In this document: in pieces, positions 37,887 to 48,339 of the stretch
Position numbering within the stretch: the first letter of the stretch is position 1
Layout of the letters: every line of letters starts with the position of its first letter
DNA from: Shinella kummerowiae
GTDB lineage: Bacteria; Pseudomonadota; Alphaproteobacteria; Rhizobiales; Rhizobiaceae
Direction: 5' to 3'
Length of the DNA stretch: 64,000 bases
Assembly: GCF_009827055.1 (NCBI RefSeq)
Contig: NZ_WUMK01000008.1
Coordinates: forward strand, 124,001-188,000
Made by a program: the position numbers and the translations under genes
The notes under the pieces: model-generated
Database searches by the model: none
The model's input: only the letters and a program-made list of their open reading frames with translations
What the model was told of the DNA's origin: nothing

Positions 37887-38633
37887 ATGTCCATAGCCGA
37901 TGCCATACTGCTTTTCGTTGCCGGATTTCTGTCCGGCGTGGTCAATGCCATTGCCGGCGGCGGTACCTTCCTCACCTTCGGCGCGATGACGCTGATCGGC
38001 CTGCCGCCGATCGTCGCCAATGCGACCTCGTCGATCACCCAGTTTCCCGGCTATGTCACCTCCTCGCTCGCCTATGCCAAGGAGATCAAGGCGGACTGGC
38101 GCGAAGCGGCGCTGCTCGGGGTCATCTCCCTCGTCGGCGGGCTTGGCGGCGCGCTCTTGCTGCTGTCGCTCGACAATCCCTCCTTCCGGTCCCTCGTGCC
38201 CTGGCTGCTGCTCGCAGCCACCGTGATCTTCGCGGCCGGCCCCTATCTCAAGCCGAAAACGCTGCATGCCGAAACGCCGGTCTCGCCGCTTGGCCTTGCC
38301 GGCCAGTTCGCAACCTCGATCTACGGCGGCTTTTTCGGCGCCGGCATGGGCATCATGATGCTCGCCGTGCTCGGCCTGACGAAGGGCGGCGACTATCATC
38401 GCCTCAATGCGCTGAAGAATTTTCTGGCCGTGGTGATCGCTGCGGTGGCCATCGTCGTCTTCGCCAGCGGCGACGTGGTCGGTTGGCCGCAGGCAGCCGT
38501 CATGGTGCCGGCGGGTGCACTTGGTGGCTGGTCCGGCGTCTGGGCCGCGCGGCGCGTGCCGCAACCGGTGATCCGCGCCCTGGTGGTCGCGGTCGGTGCG
38601 GCGCTGACGGTCTATTATTTCGTGACGGGCTGA
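37887..38633 (+). CDS. TauE/SafE (TSUP) family membrane permease
   Basis: 248 aa with about eight hydrophobic segments. [19 protein letters not shown] with [17 protein letters not shown], and the repeat copy [20 protein letters not shown], are the two inverted TSUP signature repeats. The family exports sulfite, sulfoacetate or other organosulfur anions, but the substrate here is unknown. It is inserted in opposite orientation between rplS and trmD, and its 3' end overlaps trmD by 19 bp. Confidence 0.88.
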   Translation: MSIADAILLFVAGFLSGVVNAIAGGGTFLTFGAMTLIGLPPIVANATSSITQFPGYVTSSLAYAKEIKADWREAALLGVISLVGGLGGALLLLSLDNPSFRSLVPWLLLAATVIFAAGPYLKPKTLHAETPVSPLGLAGQFATSIYGGFFGAGMGIMMLAVLGLTKGGDYHRLNALKNFLAVVIAAVAIVVFASGDVVGWPQAAVMVPAGALGGWSGVWAARRVPQPVIRALVVAVGAALTVYYFVTG

Positions 38634-39319
38634 AGGAGATCCGGCCGGCGCTCACGCGTGATTTTCTCCGCTTCCTCACGGCGCCATCTGTTGATGGCCG
38701 CGTGGTTGCCGGAGGTGAGCACGCCGGGGATTTCCTGGCCTTCCCAGACCTGCGGACGGGTATAGTGCGGATGCTCGAGCAGTCCGCCCTCGAAACTCTC
38801 GTGCTCGCCGGACAGCGCATTGCCCATCACGCCGGGCAGGATACGCACGATGGCATCGAGCAGGATCATCGCCGCCGGCTCGCCGCCCGAGAGAATGTAA
38901 TCGCCGATCGACACCTCTTCGAGCTCACGCCCGTCGATGACGCGCTGGTCGACACCCTCGAAACGGCCGCAAACCACAATCACGCCCTCACCCGCAGCGA
39001 GTTCGCGCACGCGGGCCTGTGTCAGCGGCCGCCCACGCGGGCTCATCAACAAGCGCGGACGATGATCGCCCTCCGAAGCATGGTCGATTGCTTTCGCCAG
39101 CACGTCCGGCTTCAGCACCATGCCGGCACCGCCGCCGGCCGGCGTGTCGTCGACGGTGCGGTGGCGGTCGGTGGTGAAATCACGGATCTGCACGCAGTCG
39201 AGCGCCCAGTCGCCGCGATCCAGCGCCTTGCCGGACAGCGACTGGCCCAAGAGACCCGGAAACATCTCAGGATAGAGCGTCAGGATGGTGGCGCGGAAAG
39301 CCACGTCAGTCCTCGCCAT
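38615..39319 (-). CDS. trmD: tRNA (guanine37-N1)-methyltransferase
   Basis: 234 aa SPOUT methyltransferase that makes m1G37 to prevent frameshifts. Signatures: [64 protein letters not shown], and [20 protein letters not shown] (trefoil-knot SAM site). The start ATG 39319 overlaps the rimM stop by 14 nt, so the two are translationally coupled. Expected length. Confidence 0.95.
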   Translation of the reverse strand: MARTDVAFRATILTLYPEMFPGLLGQSLSGKALDRGDWALDCVQIRDFTTDRHRTVDDTPAGGGAGMVLKPDVLAKAIDHASEGDHRPRLLMSPRGRPLTQARVRELAAGEGVIVVCGRFEGVDQRVIDGRELEEVSIGDYILSGGEPAAMILLDAIVRILPGVMGNALSGEHESFEGGLLEHPHYTRPQVWEGQEIPGVLTSGNHAAINRWRREEAEKITRERRPDLLQPVTK

Positions 39320-39881
39320 CTTCCGGGGGACGGCGGCGCCGGCTGCCTGGGCCTTCCTTCTCGTCTTCCTCGAGACCGGCCGCAAAGGCGTCGATCACCA
39401 GGCGTCCGCCATCGACGTCGATTTCGAGCACGGCTGCTTCGGAGAAGGGAATGAGCACCGGGCGCTTGCCCGGCCCCTTGAGCTCCAGCAGGTCGCCTGC
39501 GCCGAAATCGAAGATGCCGGTCACCGTGCCGTGGCTGCGGCCCTGCGTATCGACGGCCTCCAGACCTTCGAGATCGGCATAGAAGAACTCGTCTTCGTCC
39601 AGTTCCTCGTCCGGCAGGTTGTCGCGGTCGATATAGAGTTCAAGGCCGTTCAGCGCCTCGGCGGCGTTGCGGTCGTTGATGCCACGGAAGCGCACCACGA
39701 CGACATTCTTCGCCTCGCGCACCTCCAGCACCTCGAAGGACCGGCCGTCCTCCGTGTGCAGGTGGCCGTAATCACCGATCGCCGTCGGGTCGATGGTGTA
39801 GGATTTCACGCGCACTTCGCCGCGCAGGCCCTGGGCCGCGCCGACGGTGCCCATGAGGACAGGATTTTCCGGTTTCGCCAT
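39306..39881 (-). CDS. rimM: ribosome maturation factor RimM
   Basis: 191 aa. The N-terminal domain begins [20 protein letters not shown] and the PRC-barrel domain includes [20 protein letters not shown] and [20 protein letters not shown]. It helps assemble the 30S head and binds S19. The C-terminus is a charged Arg/Asp tail. Start ATG 39881. Coupled to trmD; a strong terminator lies between it and rpsP upstream. Confidence 0.94.
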   Translation of the reverse strand: MAKPENPVLMGTVGAAQGLRGEVRVKSYTIDPTAIGDYGHLHTEDGRSFEVLEVREAKNVVVVRFRGINDRNAAEALNGLELYIDRDNLPDEELDEDEFFYADLEGLEAVDTQGRSHGTVTGIFDFGAGDLLELKGPGKRPVLIPFSEAAVLEIDVDGGRLVIDAFAAGLEEDEKEGPGSRRRRPPEDGED

Positions 39882-39968
39882 GGTTCGGTTCCGAACGTTC
39901 GATGAGGCTTCAGCTACGCGCAAACGCTTTACGACGTTCTTGAGCGCGATCCAAACAAAAACGGGCAA

Positions 39969-40002
39969 ACAAAAACGGACGGCATGAAACATGCCGTCCG
40001 TT
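39969..40002 (-). terminator. intrinsic terminator between rpsP and rimM
   Basis: On the minus strand AACGGACGGCAT-GTTTC-ATGCCGTCCGTT is followed by TTTGTTTGCC. A perfect 12-bp stem with T-run; it should stop most rpsP transcripts, leaving rimM-trmD to readthrough or to a promoter of their own in 39882-39968. Confidence 0.88.
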
Positions 40003-40022
40003 CAAGATGGTGTCAGGGAAGA

Positions 40023-40388
40023 TTATTCGCCAGCGGCAGCAGCAGCGGCGTCTTCTTCCTTCTGCTTCTTCTCGGCAGCGCGCTCGAGAGCCTTCTTGCC
40101 CGGCTTTGCCTTGTCCGGGTTGTTGCGGGCTTCGCGCTTTGCGACGCCGGCTTCATCGAGGAAGCGGGCAACGCGGTCGGTCGGCTGGGCGCCCTTGGCG
40201 AGCCATTCCTTGATGCGGTCGGCGTCGATCTGGACGCGGTTTGCGTCTTCCTTGCCGAGCATCGGGTTCCACGAACCGACCTTCTCGAGGAAACGGCCAT
40301 CGCGCGGCGAGCGGGCGTCGGCAACGACGATCTGGTAGTACGGACGCTTCTTGGAGCCACCGCGGGCGAGACGAATTTTCAATGCCAT
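40023..40388 (-). CDS. rpsP: 30S ribosomal protein S16
   Basis: 121 aa. [20 protein letters not shown] with [20 protein letters not shown] is the S16 signature; the C-terminal 35 residues are an Ala/Lys/Glu-rich extension common in alphaproteobacteria. Start ATG 40388 with AAGGAGAAATGAC. It lies downstream of chorismate mutase and ffh on the same strand. Confidence 0.96.
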   Translation of the reverse strand: MALKIRLARGGSKKRPYYQIVVADARSPRDGRFLEKVGSWNPMLGKEDANRVQIDADRIKEWLAKGAQPTDRVARFLDEAGVAKREARNNPDKAKPGKKALERAAEKKQKEEDAAAAAAGE

Positions 40389-40422
40389 GTCATTTCTCCT
40401 TGGATAGATAGGACCGCTTGTT

Positions 40423-40746
40423 TCAAGCGGTATTCTGGTTTGCGCCGCTGTGTTCAGCGGCAATGGCTTCGTGGTGCCGGATCACCTCGTGGATGATGAA
40501 GTTCAAAAACTTCTCCGCGAAATCCGGATCCAGATTGGCATCCTTCGCCAGGCGGCGAAGGCGCTCGATCTGGTATTCCTCGCGCGCCGGATCGGCCGGC
40601 GGCAGTTCATGCGTCGCTTTCAGCACGCCCACTGCCTGGGTGCAGCGGAACCGTTCGGCGAGCATATGCACAAGGGCAGCGTCGATATTGTCGATCGACT
40701 GCCGGTATTCTCCCAATTGCTGCTTGACCTTCGGATCGATCGTCAT
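40423..40746 (-). CDS. chorismate mutase (AroQ class)
   Basis: 107 aa all-helical protein. [20 protein letters not shown] begins helix 1 with the catalytic Arg, then [15 protein letters not shown] with its Lys, and a last helix [20 protein letters not shown]. It converts chorismate to prephenate for Phe/Tyr synthesis. The single-domain form lacks prephenate dehydratase. It lies 11 bp downstream of ffh, an arrangement widespread in Rhizobiales. Confidence 0.92.
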   Translation of the reverse strand: MTIDPKVKQQLGEYRQSIDNIDAALVHMLAERFRCTQAVGVLKATHELPPADPAREEYQIERLRRLAKDANLDPDFAEKFLNFIIHEVIRHHEAIAAEHSGANQNTA

Positions 40747-40757
40747 GCCTCAACCCC

Positions 40758-42326
40758 TCACTTCTTCTTCGGCAGGCCGGGAAGGCCCGGAAAACCACCA
40801 AGACCGGGCAGGCGCCCGCCACCGAGACCGGGAAGACCGCCGCCGCCCAGGCCCGGCATGCTGCCCGGCTTGATGCCGGCGGCTTCCGCCTGCTTGGCGA
40901 GCGCTTCGAGCTGCTTCGGATCCATCTTCGACAGATCGGGCATGCCGCCCATGCCGCCGCCAAGGCCACCGAGGCCCATCTTGCCGGCAAGGCCGCCCAT
41001 CATCTGCTTCATCATGCCGCCGCCCTTCTTGCCGCCCATCATCTTCATCATGTCCGCCATCTGGCGATGCATCTTCAGAAGCTTGTTGATGTCGGCCGCA
41101 TCGGTGCCGGAGCCGGCGGCGATGCGCTTCTTGCGCGAATGCTTGAGGATATCCGGGTTGGCGCGCTCGGCCTTGGTCATCGAATTGATGATGGCGATCT
41201 GGCGGCCGAACAGCTTGTCGTCGAGACCGGCGGCGGACATCTTGTCCTTCATGCCGGCCATGCCGGGCATCAGCCCCATGATGCCGCCCATGCCGCCCAT
41301 CTTCTGCATCTGGGCGAGCTGGTCGGCGAGGTCGTTCAGGTCGAACTTGCCCTTGGCCATCTTGGCGGCCATGGCGGCCGCCTTCTCGGCGTCGATATTC
41401 TCCGCCGCCTTCTCGACGAGTGAAACGATGTCGCCCATGCCGAGGATACGGTCGGCGACGCGGCGGGGATGGAACTCTTCGAGTTCGCCCATCTTTTCGC
41501 CGACGCCGATCAGCTTGATCGGCTTGCCGGTGACGGCGCGCATGGAAAGGGCAGCACCGCCGCGGCCGTCACCATCCATACGGGTCAAAACGAGGCCGGT
41601 AATACCGACGCGGTCGTCGAAATTGCGGGCGAGGTTGACGGCGTCCTGACCGGTCAGCGCATCGGCGACGAGCAGGATTTCGTGCGGATTGGACTTCCGC
41701 TTGATCTCCGCCATCTCGATCATCAGCGGCTCGTCGATATGGGTGCGACCGGCGGTGTCGAGGATGACGACGTCATGGCCGCCGAGCTTTGCGGCCTGCA
41801 CGGCGCGTGCGGCGATATCGGTCGGCGACTGGCCGGCGATAACAGGCAGCGTGTCGATGCCGGTCTGCACGCCGAGCTGGCGAAGCTGCTCTTGTGCGGC
41901 CGGACGGCGCGTGTCGAGCGAGGCCATCAGGACCTTCTTCTTGTCACGCGTCTTCAGCCGGTTGGCGATCTTGCCCGAGGTGGTCGTCTTACCGGAGCCC
42001 TGCAGACCAACCATCATGATGACGACGGGGGCGGCCGCATTGAGGTCGATCGACACGCCTTCGGAGCCGAGCATGGAGACAAGCTCGTCATGCACCAGCT
42101 TGACGACCATCTGGCCGGGCTTGATCGACTTCAGGATTTCCGCGCCAACGGCCTTTTCACGCACCGCATCGGTGAAGGAGCGCACCACTTCCAGCGCCAC
42201 GTCCGCTTCGAGCAGCGCACGGCGGACCTCGCGCAGCGCCGCCGAGACATCGGCTTCGGACAGCGCGCCACGGCCTGTCAGTCCATTCAGAATGGAGCCA
42301 AGGCGGTCCTGGAGTGTTTCAAACAT
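40758..42326 (-). CDS. ffh: signal recognition particle protein Ffh
   Basis: 522 aa. The helical N domain (FETLQDRLGSILNGLTGRGA) is followed by the GTPase G domain: GLQGSGKTTTSGKIA (P-loop), DTAGRTHIDEPL, and TRMDGDGRGGAAL. The C-terminal M domain is extremely Met/Gly-rich (many GGMGG units), as for binding signal sequences and 4.5S RNA. Start ATG 42326. It works with FtsY, which is encoded in this window, and the SRP RNA, which I did not find here. Confidence 0.96.
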   Translation of the reverse strand: MFETLQDRLGSILNGLTGRGALSEADVSAALREVRRALLEADVALEVVRSFTDAVREKAVGAEILKSIKPGQMVVKLVHDELVSMLGSEGVSIDLNAAAPVVIMMVGLQGSGKTTTSGKIANRLKTRDKKKVLMASLDTRRPAAQEQLRQLGVQTGIDTLPVIAGQSPTDIAARAVQAAKLGGHDVVILDTAGRTHIDEPLMIEMAEIKRKSNPHEILLVADALTGQDAVNLARNFDDRVGITGLVLTRMDGDGRGGAALSMRAVTGKPIKLIGVGEKMGELEEFHPRRVADRILGMGDIVSLVEKAAENIDAEKAAAMAAKMAKGKFDLNDLADQLAQMQKMGGMGGIMGLMPGMAGMKDKMSAAGLDDKLFGRQIAIINSMTKAERANPDILKHSRKKRIAAGSGTDAADINKLLKMHRQMADMMKMMGGKKGGGMMKQMMGGLAGKMGLGGLGGGMGGMPDLSKMDPKQLEALAKQAEAAGIKPGSMPGLGGGGLPGLGGGRLPGLGGFPGLPGLPKKK

Positions 42327-42397
42327 CACGTCTTCCTTCTTGTTTCCGTCCGTGCCGGAAACGTCGGTGCAATCGGTGACAAAAACAAGACGCAAAG

Positions 42398-42520
42398 CCA
42401 AAAAGCACCCGAGGGCGCATCGCGCTGTCGGGTGTTGACCTCCGGGATCTGTTTATACCGCAATGGGTCCCGGTCGGCGGCTTCAAGCATCGTCACTTGT
42501 CGCAGATGCGCGGCTTAAAC
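42398..42520 (-). promoter_or_regulatory. structured leader of ffh, possible attenuator or small RNA
   Basis: The 306-bp stretch between ffh and the next gene (42327-42632) holds, on the minus strand, a promoter-like TTGACT-N17-TTTAAG near 42515-42545, then a CCGGGA/TCCCGG hairpin (about 42449-42480), then a second hairpin CACCCGA/TCGGGTG with a T-run (GCTTTTTGG) at about 42398-42437. That looks like a terminator 75 bp in front of the ffh start: either an attenuator or the 3' end of a short RNA. I recall a conserved ffh leader motif being proposed for alphaproteobacteria but cannot verify that. Confidence 0.5.
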
Positions 42521-42632
42521 AGGAAAGAAGGCGGAAAGTCAAGGATGCGGGGCAAACCCGCGCTTTTGTCACTTTTTCGCGAGACCACTGCGGCCCGTTG
42601 CAGCGCGGCAAGGCCACGCTTATCTTTTGTCA

Positions 42633-43715
42633 ATGAACCGTCGCAAGTTTCTCAAATGGTCCGGCATAGGCGCCCTCACGATGCTCGCGGGTGGCACATT
42701 CGCGAGCCGCAGCCTGGCGGCGAACCGCTATTATGACGGCCCGGTCAGCGACCATTTCGACGGTACCCATTTCTTCAATCCGAACGGGGAAGAACCGAAC
42801 AGTTTCTTCGAGCTGATGCGCTGGCAATTCGGCGGCGGGCGCGCGGCCTGGCCGGCCGATTGGCCGAGCCCGTTTCCGGCTGCCGTGCCGGAAGCGCGCG
42901 TCGAGGGCGATCGTCTCGTCGTGACCATGGTGGGCCATGCGGCGCTGCTGATCCAGACGGCGGGCCTGAACATCCTGACCGATCCCGTCTGGAGCGACCG
43001 GGTAAGCCCCTTCTCCTTTGCCGGGCCCAAGCGCGTCAATCCGCCGGGCATCACGCTTGCCGACCTGCCGAAGATCGACGTCGTGCTCGTCACGCACAAT
43101 CATTACGACCATCTCGACCTCGCGACGCTGAAGGCGCTCAGCGAGCGGGACAATTGCCTGATCTTCACGCCGCTCGGCAATGACAGGATCATGGGCCCGA
43201 CCGTCGGCGAAGGCCGCATCACGACCATGGACTGGGGCGGTAGCACCCCCCTGTCCGCCGGCGTGACGCTGCATTGCGAACCCTGCCACCACTGGTCGGC
43301 GCGCGGGCTCGGCGACCGACGCATGGCGCTGTGGTCGGCCTTCCTCATCGAGACGCCGGGCGGCAAGATCTACCATATCGGCGATACCGGCTTTCACCAG
43401 GGCATAAACTACCGGGCGATCCGCGAGAAACACGGCGCGATACGGCTGGCAAACCTGCCCTTCGGCGCCTATGAGCCGCGCTGGTTCATGCGCCCGCAGC
43501 ACCAGAACCCGCACGAGGCGGTGCAAGGCATGGCGGCGAGCGGAGCCGCCTATGTCGCCGGCCATCACTGGGGCACGTTCCGGCTGACCAACGAGGGCGT
43601 AGACGAGCCGTTGGCCGCACTGGAAACCGCGCTCGATGCGGCCGGCATTGCCCGGACACGCTTTCGGGCCCTTCGGCCCGGCGAGGTCTTCGAGGTGCCG
43701 CTCGCCACCACCTGA
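42633..43715 (+). CDS. Tat-exported UlaG/NAPE-PLD-like metallo-beta-lactamase-fold hydrolase
   Basis: 360 aa. The N-terminus MNRRKFLKWSGIGALTMLAG is a twin-arginine signal (RRKFLKW) with a hydrophobic stretch, so it is likely folded before export. The metal site is THNHYDHLD (HxHxDH variant), with later His residues in CHHWSARGLGD, GDTGFHQGINY and GHHWGTFR. This is the NAPE-PLD/UlaG branch that acts on phosphodiesters or lactones. Substrate unknown. It is upstream of dapF, 78 bp apart. Confidence 0.88.
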   Translation: MNRRKFLKWSGIGALTMLAGGTFASRSLAANRYYDGPVSDHFDGTHFFNPNGEEPNSFFELMRWQFGGGRAAWPADWPSPFPAAVPEARVEGDRLVVTMVGHAALLIQTAGLNILTDPVWSDRVSPFSFAGPKRVNPPGITLADLPKIDVVLVTHNHYDHLDLATLKALSERDNCLIFTPLGNDRIMGPTVGEGRITTMDWGGSTPLSAGVTLHCEPCHHWSARGLGDRRMALWSAFLIETPGGKIYHIGDTGFHQGINYRAIREKHGAIRLANLPFGAYEPRWFMRPQHQNPHEAVQGMAASGAAYVAGHHWGTFRLTNEGVDEPLAALETALDAAGIARTRFRALRPGEVFEVPLATT

Positions 43716-43793
43716 GCAAGGCACTGGAAATCCGCGGGCTTTTCCGCCATATACGCCCCCAACGGGGCCTTTTGGCCCGATCGGGCAGACGTG

Positions 43794-44693
43794 ATGACAA
43801 AGACGGTCGAATTCGCAAAGATGAACGGGCTGGGAAACATGATCCTGGTCGTGGACATGCGTGGCCGCAAGGATGTCGTCACACCGGCCGCGGCAATCGC
43901 GCTGGCGGCCGATCCCGCCACCCGCTTCGACCAGATCATGGCGGTGCATGACCCCCGGATCGACGGCACCGATGCCTTCATCGACATCCTCAATTGCGAT
44001 GGCACGAAGGCGCAGGCCTGCGGCAACGGCACGCGCTGCGTCGTGCAGGCGCTCGCCGCCGAGACCGGCCGCAAGGTCTTCACCTTCCAGACCGTCGCCG
44101 GCATCCTCAATGCCGTCGAGCATGAGGACGGCACGATTTCCGTCGACATGGGCAAGCCGGTCTTCGCGTGGAATCGCATTCCTCTGGCGGAAGAATTCTA
44201 CGACACCAGCCGCATCGAATTGCAGATCGGGCCGATCGACGATCCGATCCTGCATTCGCCGGCCGCCATGTCGATGGGCAACCCGCATGCCGTCTTCTGG
44301 GTCGATCGCGACCCGATGACGTTCGATCTCGACCGCTTCGGCCCACTGCTCGAAAACCACCCGATGTTCCCGGAAAAGGCCAACATCACGCTGGCGCAGG
44401 TCACCTCGCCGACCACGATGACGACCCGCACCTGGGAACGCGGCGCCGGCCTGACGCTCGCCTGCGGTTCCGCCGCCTGCGCTTCGGGCGTTTCCGGCGC
44501 GCGCACCGGCCGCACCGGCCGCAAGGTCACGATCACCGTCGCCAGCAGCCCGAACCGTGGCACACTGCAGATCGAATGGCGCGACGATGACCATGTCATC
44601 ATGACCGGCCCGGCCGAATGGGAGTGGTCGGGCACGCTCGACCCTTCGACCGGCGCCTTCCGCCGCGACGATGCCGAGGCGGCGGCGCTTTGA
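43794..44693 (+). CDS. dapF: diaminopimelate epimerase
   Basis: 299 aa. Converts L,L- to meso-diaminopimelate for lysine and peptidoglycan. The two catalytic Cys are visible in ACGNGTRC (about residue 76) and [10 protein letters not shown] (about 223); [15 protein letters not shown] near the start is typical. ATG 43794 follows a GTG at 43791, and either may be used. Its stop overlaps the mtaB start by TTGA. Confidence 0.95.
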   Translation: MTKTVEFAKMNGLGNMILVVDMRGRKDVVTPAAAIALAADPATRFDQIMAVHDPRIDGTDAFIDILNCDGTKAQACGNGTRCVVQALAAETGRKVFTFQTVAGILNAVEHEDGTISVDMGKPVFAWNRIPLAEEFYDTSRIELQIGPIDDPILHSPAAMSMGNPHAVFWVDRDPMTFDLDRFGPLLENHPMFPEKANITLAQVTSPTTMTTRTWERGAGLTLACGSAACASGVSGARTGRTGRKVTITVASSPNRGTLQIEWRDDDHVIMTGPAEWEWSGTLDPSTGAFRRDDAEAAAL

Positions 44694-45964
44694 GCGGCGT
44701 CGAGGTCATAACCTTCGGCTGTCGGCTCAACACCTACGAATCGGAAGTGATGCGCGCGGAGGCCGAGAAGGCGGGGCTCAACAATGCCGTGCTGGTGAAC
44801 ACCTGCGCCGTCACCGGCGAGGCCGTGCGCCAGGCCCGTCAGGCGATCCGTCGCGCCCGCCGCACCAATCCGCATGCCCGCATCATCGTCACCGGCTGCG
44901 CCGCGCAGACGGAAAGCGCCACCTTTGCCGACATGCCCGAGGTGGACGTCGTGCTCGGCAACGAGGAGAAGCTGAAGAGCGCTTCCTACCGCGCACTGCC
45001 GGATTTCGGCGTCTCGGCGGAAGAGAAGCTGCGCGTCAACGACATCATGAGCGTGCGGGAAACCGCGCCGCAGATGGTGAAGCTGATCGACGGCCATGTG
45101 CGCGCCTTCGTGCAGGTGCAGAACGGCTGCGACCACCGCTGCACCTTCTGCATCATCCCGTACGGTCGCGGCAATTCCCGCTCCGTGCCGATGGGCGCCG
45201 TCGTCGACCAGGCACGCAAGCTCGTCGAGAGCGGCTATTCGGAAATCGTGCTGACCGGCGTCGATGCCACCAGCTACGGCGCCGACCTGCCCGGCAAACC
45301 GAGCCTCGGCCAGCTCGCCAGGACGCTTTTGAAGCAGGTGCCGGAAATCCAGCGTCTCCGCCTCTCCTCGATCGACAGCATCGAGGCGGATGATCACCTC
45401 TGGGGCCTGATCGCAGACGAACCGCGCTTCATGCCGCACCTGCATCTCTCGCTCCAGCATGGCGACGACATGATCCTGAAGCGCATGAAGCGCCGCCATT
45501 CCAGCGCCGACGCCGTCGCCTTCTGCGAGCGGGTGAAAACCTTGCGTCCGGATGCGAGTTTCGGCGCCGACATGATCGCCGGCTTCCCGACGGAAACGGA
45601 AGAGATGTTTTCCAATGCCAGGCGGCATGCCGAAGACTGCGGCATTGTCCATCTGCACGTCTTCCCCTACAGCCCGCGCCCGGGCACGCCGGCCGCGCGC
45701 ATGCCGCAGCTCGACCGTGCGCTGGTCAAGGAGCGCGCCGGCCGATTGCGCGAGACCGGAAACAGATTGCATGCGATGCATCTCGACCGGATGGTCGGCA
45801 GTACGCAAAAAATCCTCGTCGAGAATAACGGGCTTGCCCACACGGAAAACTTCACGCTCGTCGATGCCGCGGGCCTCGAACCTCGCGACCTTGTGCCGGT
45901 GACGATCACCGGCCACAATGGCAGACACCTGACGATGCGGCCCGAAAACCGCCCTCTCGCATAA
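44690..45964 (+). CDS. mtaB: tRNA t6A37 methylthiotransferase MtaB
   Basis: 424 aa radical-SAM enzyme that makes ms2t6A37 in tRNA. The N-terminal UPF0004 domain starts [20 protein letters not shown] with two more Cys ([17 protein letters not shown]) for the auxiliary cluster. The radical-SAM motif is CDHRCTFC. The C-terminal part looks like a TRAM domain. The start is TTG 44690 (TTGA overlap with dapF): upstream extension to 44618 is unrelated dapF sequence in another frame. Confidence 0.92.
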   Translation: MSGVEVITFGCRLNTYESEVMRAEAEKAGLNNAVLVNTCAVTGEAVRQARQAIRRARRTNPHARIIVTGCAAQTESATFADMPEVDVVLGNEEKLKSASYRALPDFGVSAEEKLRVNDIMSVRETAPQMVKLIDGHVRAFVQVQNGCDHRCTFCIIPYGRGNSRSVPMGAVVDQARKLVESGYSEIVLTGVDATSYGADLPGKPSLGQLARTLLKQVPEIQRLRLSSIDSIEADDHLWGLIADEPRFMPHLHLSLQHGDDMILKRMKRRHSSADAVAFCERVKTLRPDASFGADMIAGFPTETEEMFSNARRHAEDCGIVHLHVFPYSPRPGTPAARMPQLDRALVKERAGRLRETGNRLHAMHLDRMVGSTQKILVENNGLAHTENFTLVDAAGLEPRDLVPVTITGHNGRHLTMRPENRPLA

Positions 45965-45979
45965 CCAGCGGATACCCTT

Positions 45980-47494
45980 ATGGCCCTCGGCTTCATCAAG
46001 AAGATTTTTACGTTCGGCAAAGACACCGCCCCCGAGCAGAAGCCGGAGGCGGAGGCCGCCATCGTCGCGCCCGAGGTGATTGAAACGGCCCCGGAACCGG
46101 CCATCGAGCGTGAGCCGGAGACCGTTGTCGAAGAGCGTGACGCGCTGCTCGACGAGGCGGAAGCCGCCAATCCCGAAGCCGCCAGCCATGTGCCTGCCGA
46201 GGCCGAGCCGGATATCTATCCGCTGCCGCATGCCCCGGATCTGCCGGTCGCCGAGGACCCGGTCGCGCCGGCCGAGGTCGAAACCGCAGCCGGGCCGGAG
46301 AGCGACGAGGTCGCCTCCGAGGAAGAGGCCATTGAAGCGCCTATCGAAGAAGAGCCGATGGCTCCGGTAGAGGTCTTGGCTGAAGAAGCGCCGGCGGCAC
46401 CGGCGGAAGAGATTGCCGAGCCGGAACCCGAAAGCCTCCCGGTCGAAGAAGCACCGCCCGCCGGGCCCGAGGATCCTGTTCTCGAAGAAGCGATGCGCAC
46501 CGAGCCGACAGTGCTGCCGAAGGGCTTTGCGACGGCCGAGCGGGCAGCGGTCGTGGAGACGGTGGCGCAGCCGAAGCGCACCTGGTTTCAGCGTCTGCGC
46601 GAGGGTCTTTCGCGCACCTCCTCGCAGCTGACGGGCCAGATCACCAGCCTGTTCACCAAGCGCAAGCTCGACGACGCTACATTGCAGGATCTCGAAGACC
46701 TGCTGATCCAGGCCGATCTTGGCGTGGAAACCGCGCTGCGCATCACCGATACGCTCGCCTCCGAGCGCTACGGCAAGGATGTGACGGGCGGCGACGTCTC
46801 GCGCATCATGGCGAGCGAGATCACCAAGGTGCTGGCGCCGGTCGCCAGGCCGCTGGAACTCGACCTCAACCACAAGCCGCATGTCATCCTCGTCGTCGGC
46901 GTCAACGGCACCGGCAAGACGACGACCATCGGCAAGCTCGCCGCCAAGCTTTCCGGCGCCGGCCTGAAGGTCATGCTCGCCGCGGGCGACACATTCCGCG
47001 CCGCGGCCATCGAGCAGCTGAAAATCTGGGCGGAGCGCACCGGCTCCGACATCGTCTCCTCCAAGCTCGGCGCCGATGCGGCGGGGCTGGCCTACGAGGC
47101 CTACGAACAGGCGAAGGAAAAGAAGAGCGACGTGCTGATCGTCGATACGGCCGGCCGTCTGCAGAACAAGACGGAACTGATGGCCGAACTGGAAAAGATC
47201 GTGCGCGTGCTCGGCAAGCTCGATCCGGACGCGCCGCACACGGTTCTCCAGACGCTCGACGCCACCACCGGGCAGAACGCGATGAACCAGGTCGAGATTT
47301 TCCGCAATGTCGCGGGTGTCACGGGCCTGATCATGACAAAATTGGACGGTACGGCCCGCGGCGGCATCCTTGTGGCGATTGCCGCCAAACACAAGCTGCC
47401 GGTCTATTTCATCGGTGTCGGGGAAGGGGTCGACGATCTCGAACCCTTCGAGGCCAAGGATTTCGCGCAGGCGATCGCAGGAGTTGGAGAATGA
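45980..47494 (+). CDS. ftsY: signal recognition particle receptor FtsY
   Basis: 504 aa. Residues 15-190 form an acidic, Pro/Ala/Glu-rich disordered region, longer than in many bacteria. The NG domain then begins [37 protein letters not shown] (P-loop, about 310), [16 protein letters not shown] and [20 protein letters not shown] follow. It docks SRP-ribosome complexes at the membrane. The gene overlaps the septation-protein gene by ATGA and is 15 bp from mtaB. Confidence 0.96.
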   Translation: MALGFIKKIFTFGKDTAPEQKPEAEAAIVAPEVIETAPEPAIEREPETVVEERDALLDEAEAANPEAASHVPAEAEPDIYPLPHAPDLPVAEDPVAPAEVETAAGPESDEVASEEEAIEAPIEEEPMAPVEVLAEEAPAAPAEEIAEPEPESLPVEEAPPAGPEDPVLEEAMRTEPTVLPKGFATAERAAVVETVAQPKRTWFQRLREGLSRTSSQLTGQITSLFTKRKLDDATLQDLEDLLIQADLGVETALRITDTLASERYGKDVTGGDVSRIMASEITKVLAPVARPLELDLNHKPHVILVVGVNGTGKTTTIGKLAAKLSGAGLKVMLAAGDTFRAAAIEQLKIWAERTGSDIVSSKLGADAAGLAYEAYEQAKEKKSDVLIVDTAGRLQNKTELMAELEKIVRVLGKLDPDAPHTVLQTLDATTGQNAMNQVEIFRNVAGVTGLIMTKLDGTARGGILVAIAAKHKLPVYFIGVGEGVDDLEPFEAKDFAQAIAGVGE

Positions 47495-48141
47495 GCAAGG
47501 TGACGCTGGAGACCCCGGCCAAGACCGAGGAGAAGGTCGGCCCCCTCCTCAAGATGGTGCTGGAGCTGGGACCACTCGTCGTGTTCTTCTTCGCCAATTC
47601 GCGCGGCGAATGGTTGGCGGCGCAATTTCCGGTGCTGGCCGAAATGGGCGGGCCAATCTTCATCGCCACCGGCCTGTTCATGGCCGCCACCGCGCTGGCG
47701 CTGATCGTTTCCTGGATCCTGACCCGCACGCTGCCGATGATGCCGTTGATCTCGGGTGTCGTGGTGTTCGTCTTCGGTGCGCTGACGCTGTGGCTGCAGA
47801 ACGACACCTTCATCAAGATGAAGCCGACCATCGTCAACACGCTGTTCGGCGCCATCCTGCTCGGCGGCTTGCTGTTCGGCAAATCGCTGCTCGGCTACGT
47901 GTTCCACGCCGCCTTCAAGCTGACGGACGAGGGCTGGCGCAAGCTGACGCTGCGCTGGGGCCTGTTCTTCATCGTGCTTGCCGTGATGAACGAAGTGGTC
48001 TGGCGCAATTTCTCGACGGATTTCTGGGTCGCCTTCAAGGTCTGGGGCACCATGCCCATCACCATCCTCTTCACGCTCTCGCAGATGCCGCTGATCATGC
48101 GCCACTCAGCCGAGCCACAGGAAGACGGCAAGGCGCCGTAA
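47491..48141 (+). CDS. inner-membrane septation protein A (YciB/IspZ family)
   Basis: 216 aa with five or six hydrophobic segments. [20 protein letters not shown] near the start and [20 protein letters not shown] near the C-terminus are family blocks. The homologue IspZ affects intracellular septation in Shigella, but the biochemical role is unknown. ATGA overlap with ftsY indicates translational coupling. Confidence 0.92.
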   Translation: MSKVTLETPAKTEEKVGPLLKMVLELGPLVVFFFANSRGEWLAAQFPVLAEMGGPIFIATGLFMAATALALIVSWILTRTLPMMPLISGVVVFVFGALTLWLQNDTFIKMKPTIVNTLFGAILLGGLLFGKSLLGYVFHAAFKLTDEGWRKLTLRWGLFFIVLAVMNEVVWRNFSTDFWVAFKVWGTMPITILFTLSQMPLIMRHSAEPQEDGKAP

Positions 48142-48183
48142 GGACGGATCGCGGGTACTGTTTTTCCGTTATCGGATACTGCG

Positions 48184-48326
48184 TGGATCCTCGGGTCGAG
48201 CCCGAGGATAACGAAAGGAAGAGGCGACGGTAGCTCAAGCAACAGTGCCGCATGCCGCACGGTCCAAGGTCCTTGTTGGAGGTCTCTCCTCCCCGCCGTC
48301 ATCCTCGGGCTCGACCCGAGGATCCA
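48184..48326. repeat. palindromic intergenic repeat, family A
   Basis: Two 30-bp units in inverted orientation, TGGATCCTCGGGTCGAGCCC onward (48184-48213) and CGTCATCCTCGGGCTCGACC onward (48297-48326). Nearly identical to the units at 18861-18946. Lies between the convergent septation-protein and ccmG genes and could form a long hairpin. Confidence 0.85.
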
Positions 48327-48339
48327 CTGGCAACCGCCC

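Noticed and set aside
42327-42632. 4.5S/SRP RNA gene next to ffh
   Set aside because: The conserved GGAAGCAGCC-type loop of SRP RNA is absent from the region.
44198-47392. A 1064-codon minus-strand open frame across dapF, mtaB and ftsY
   Set aside because: It spans three genes with clear catalytic motifs on the other strand; it has no ribosome-binding site or recognisable domain. Long antisense frames are expected at this GC content.
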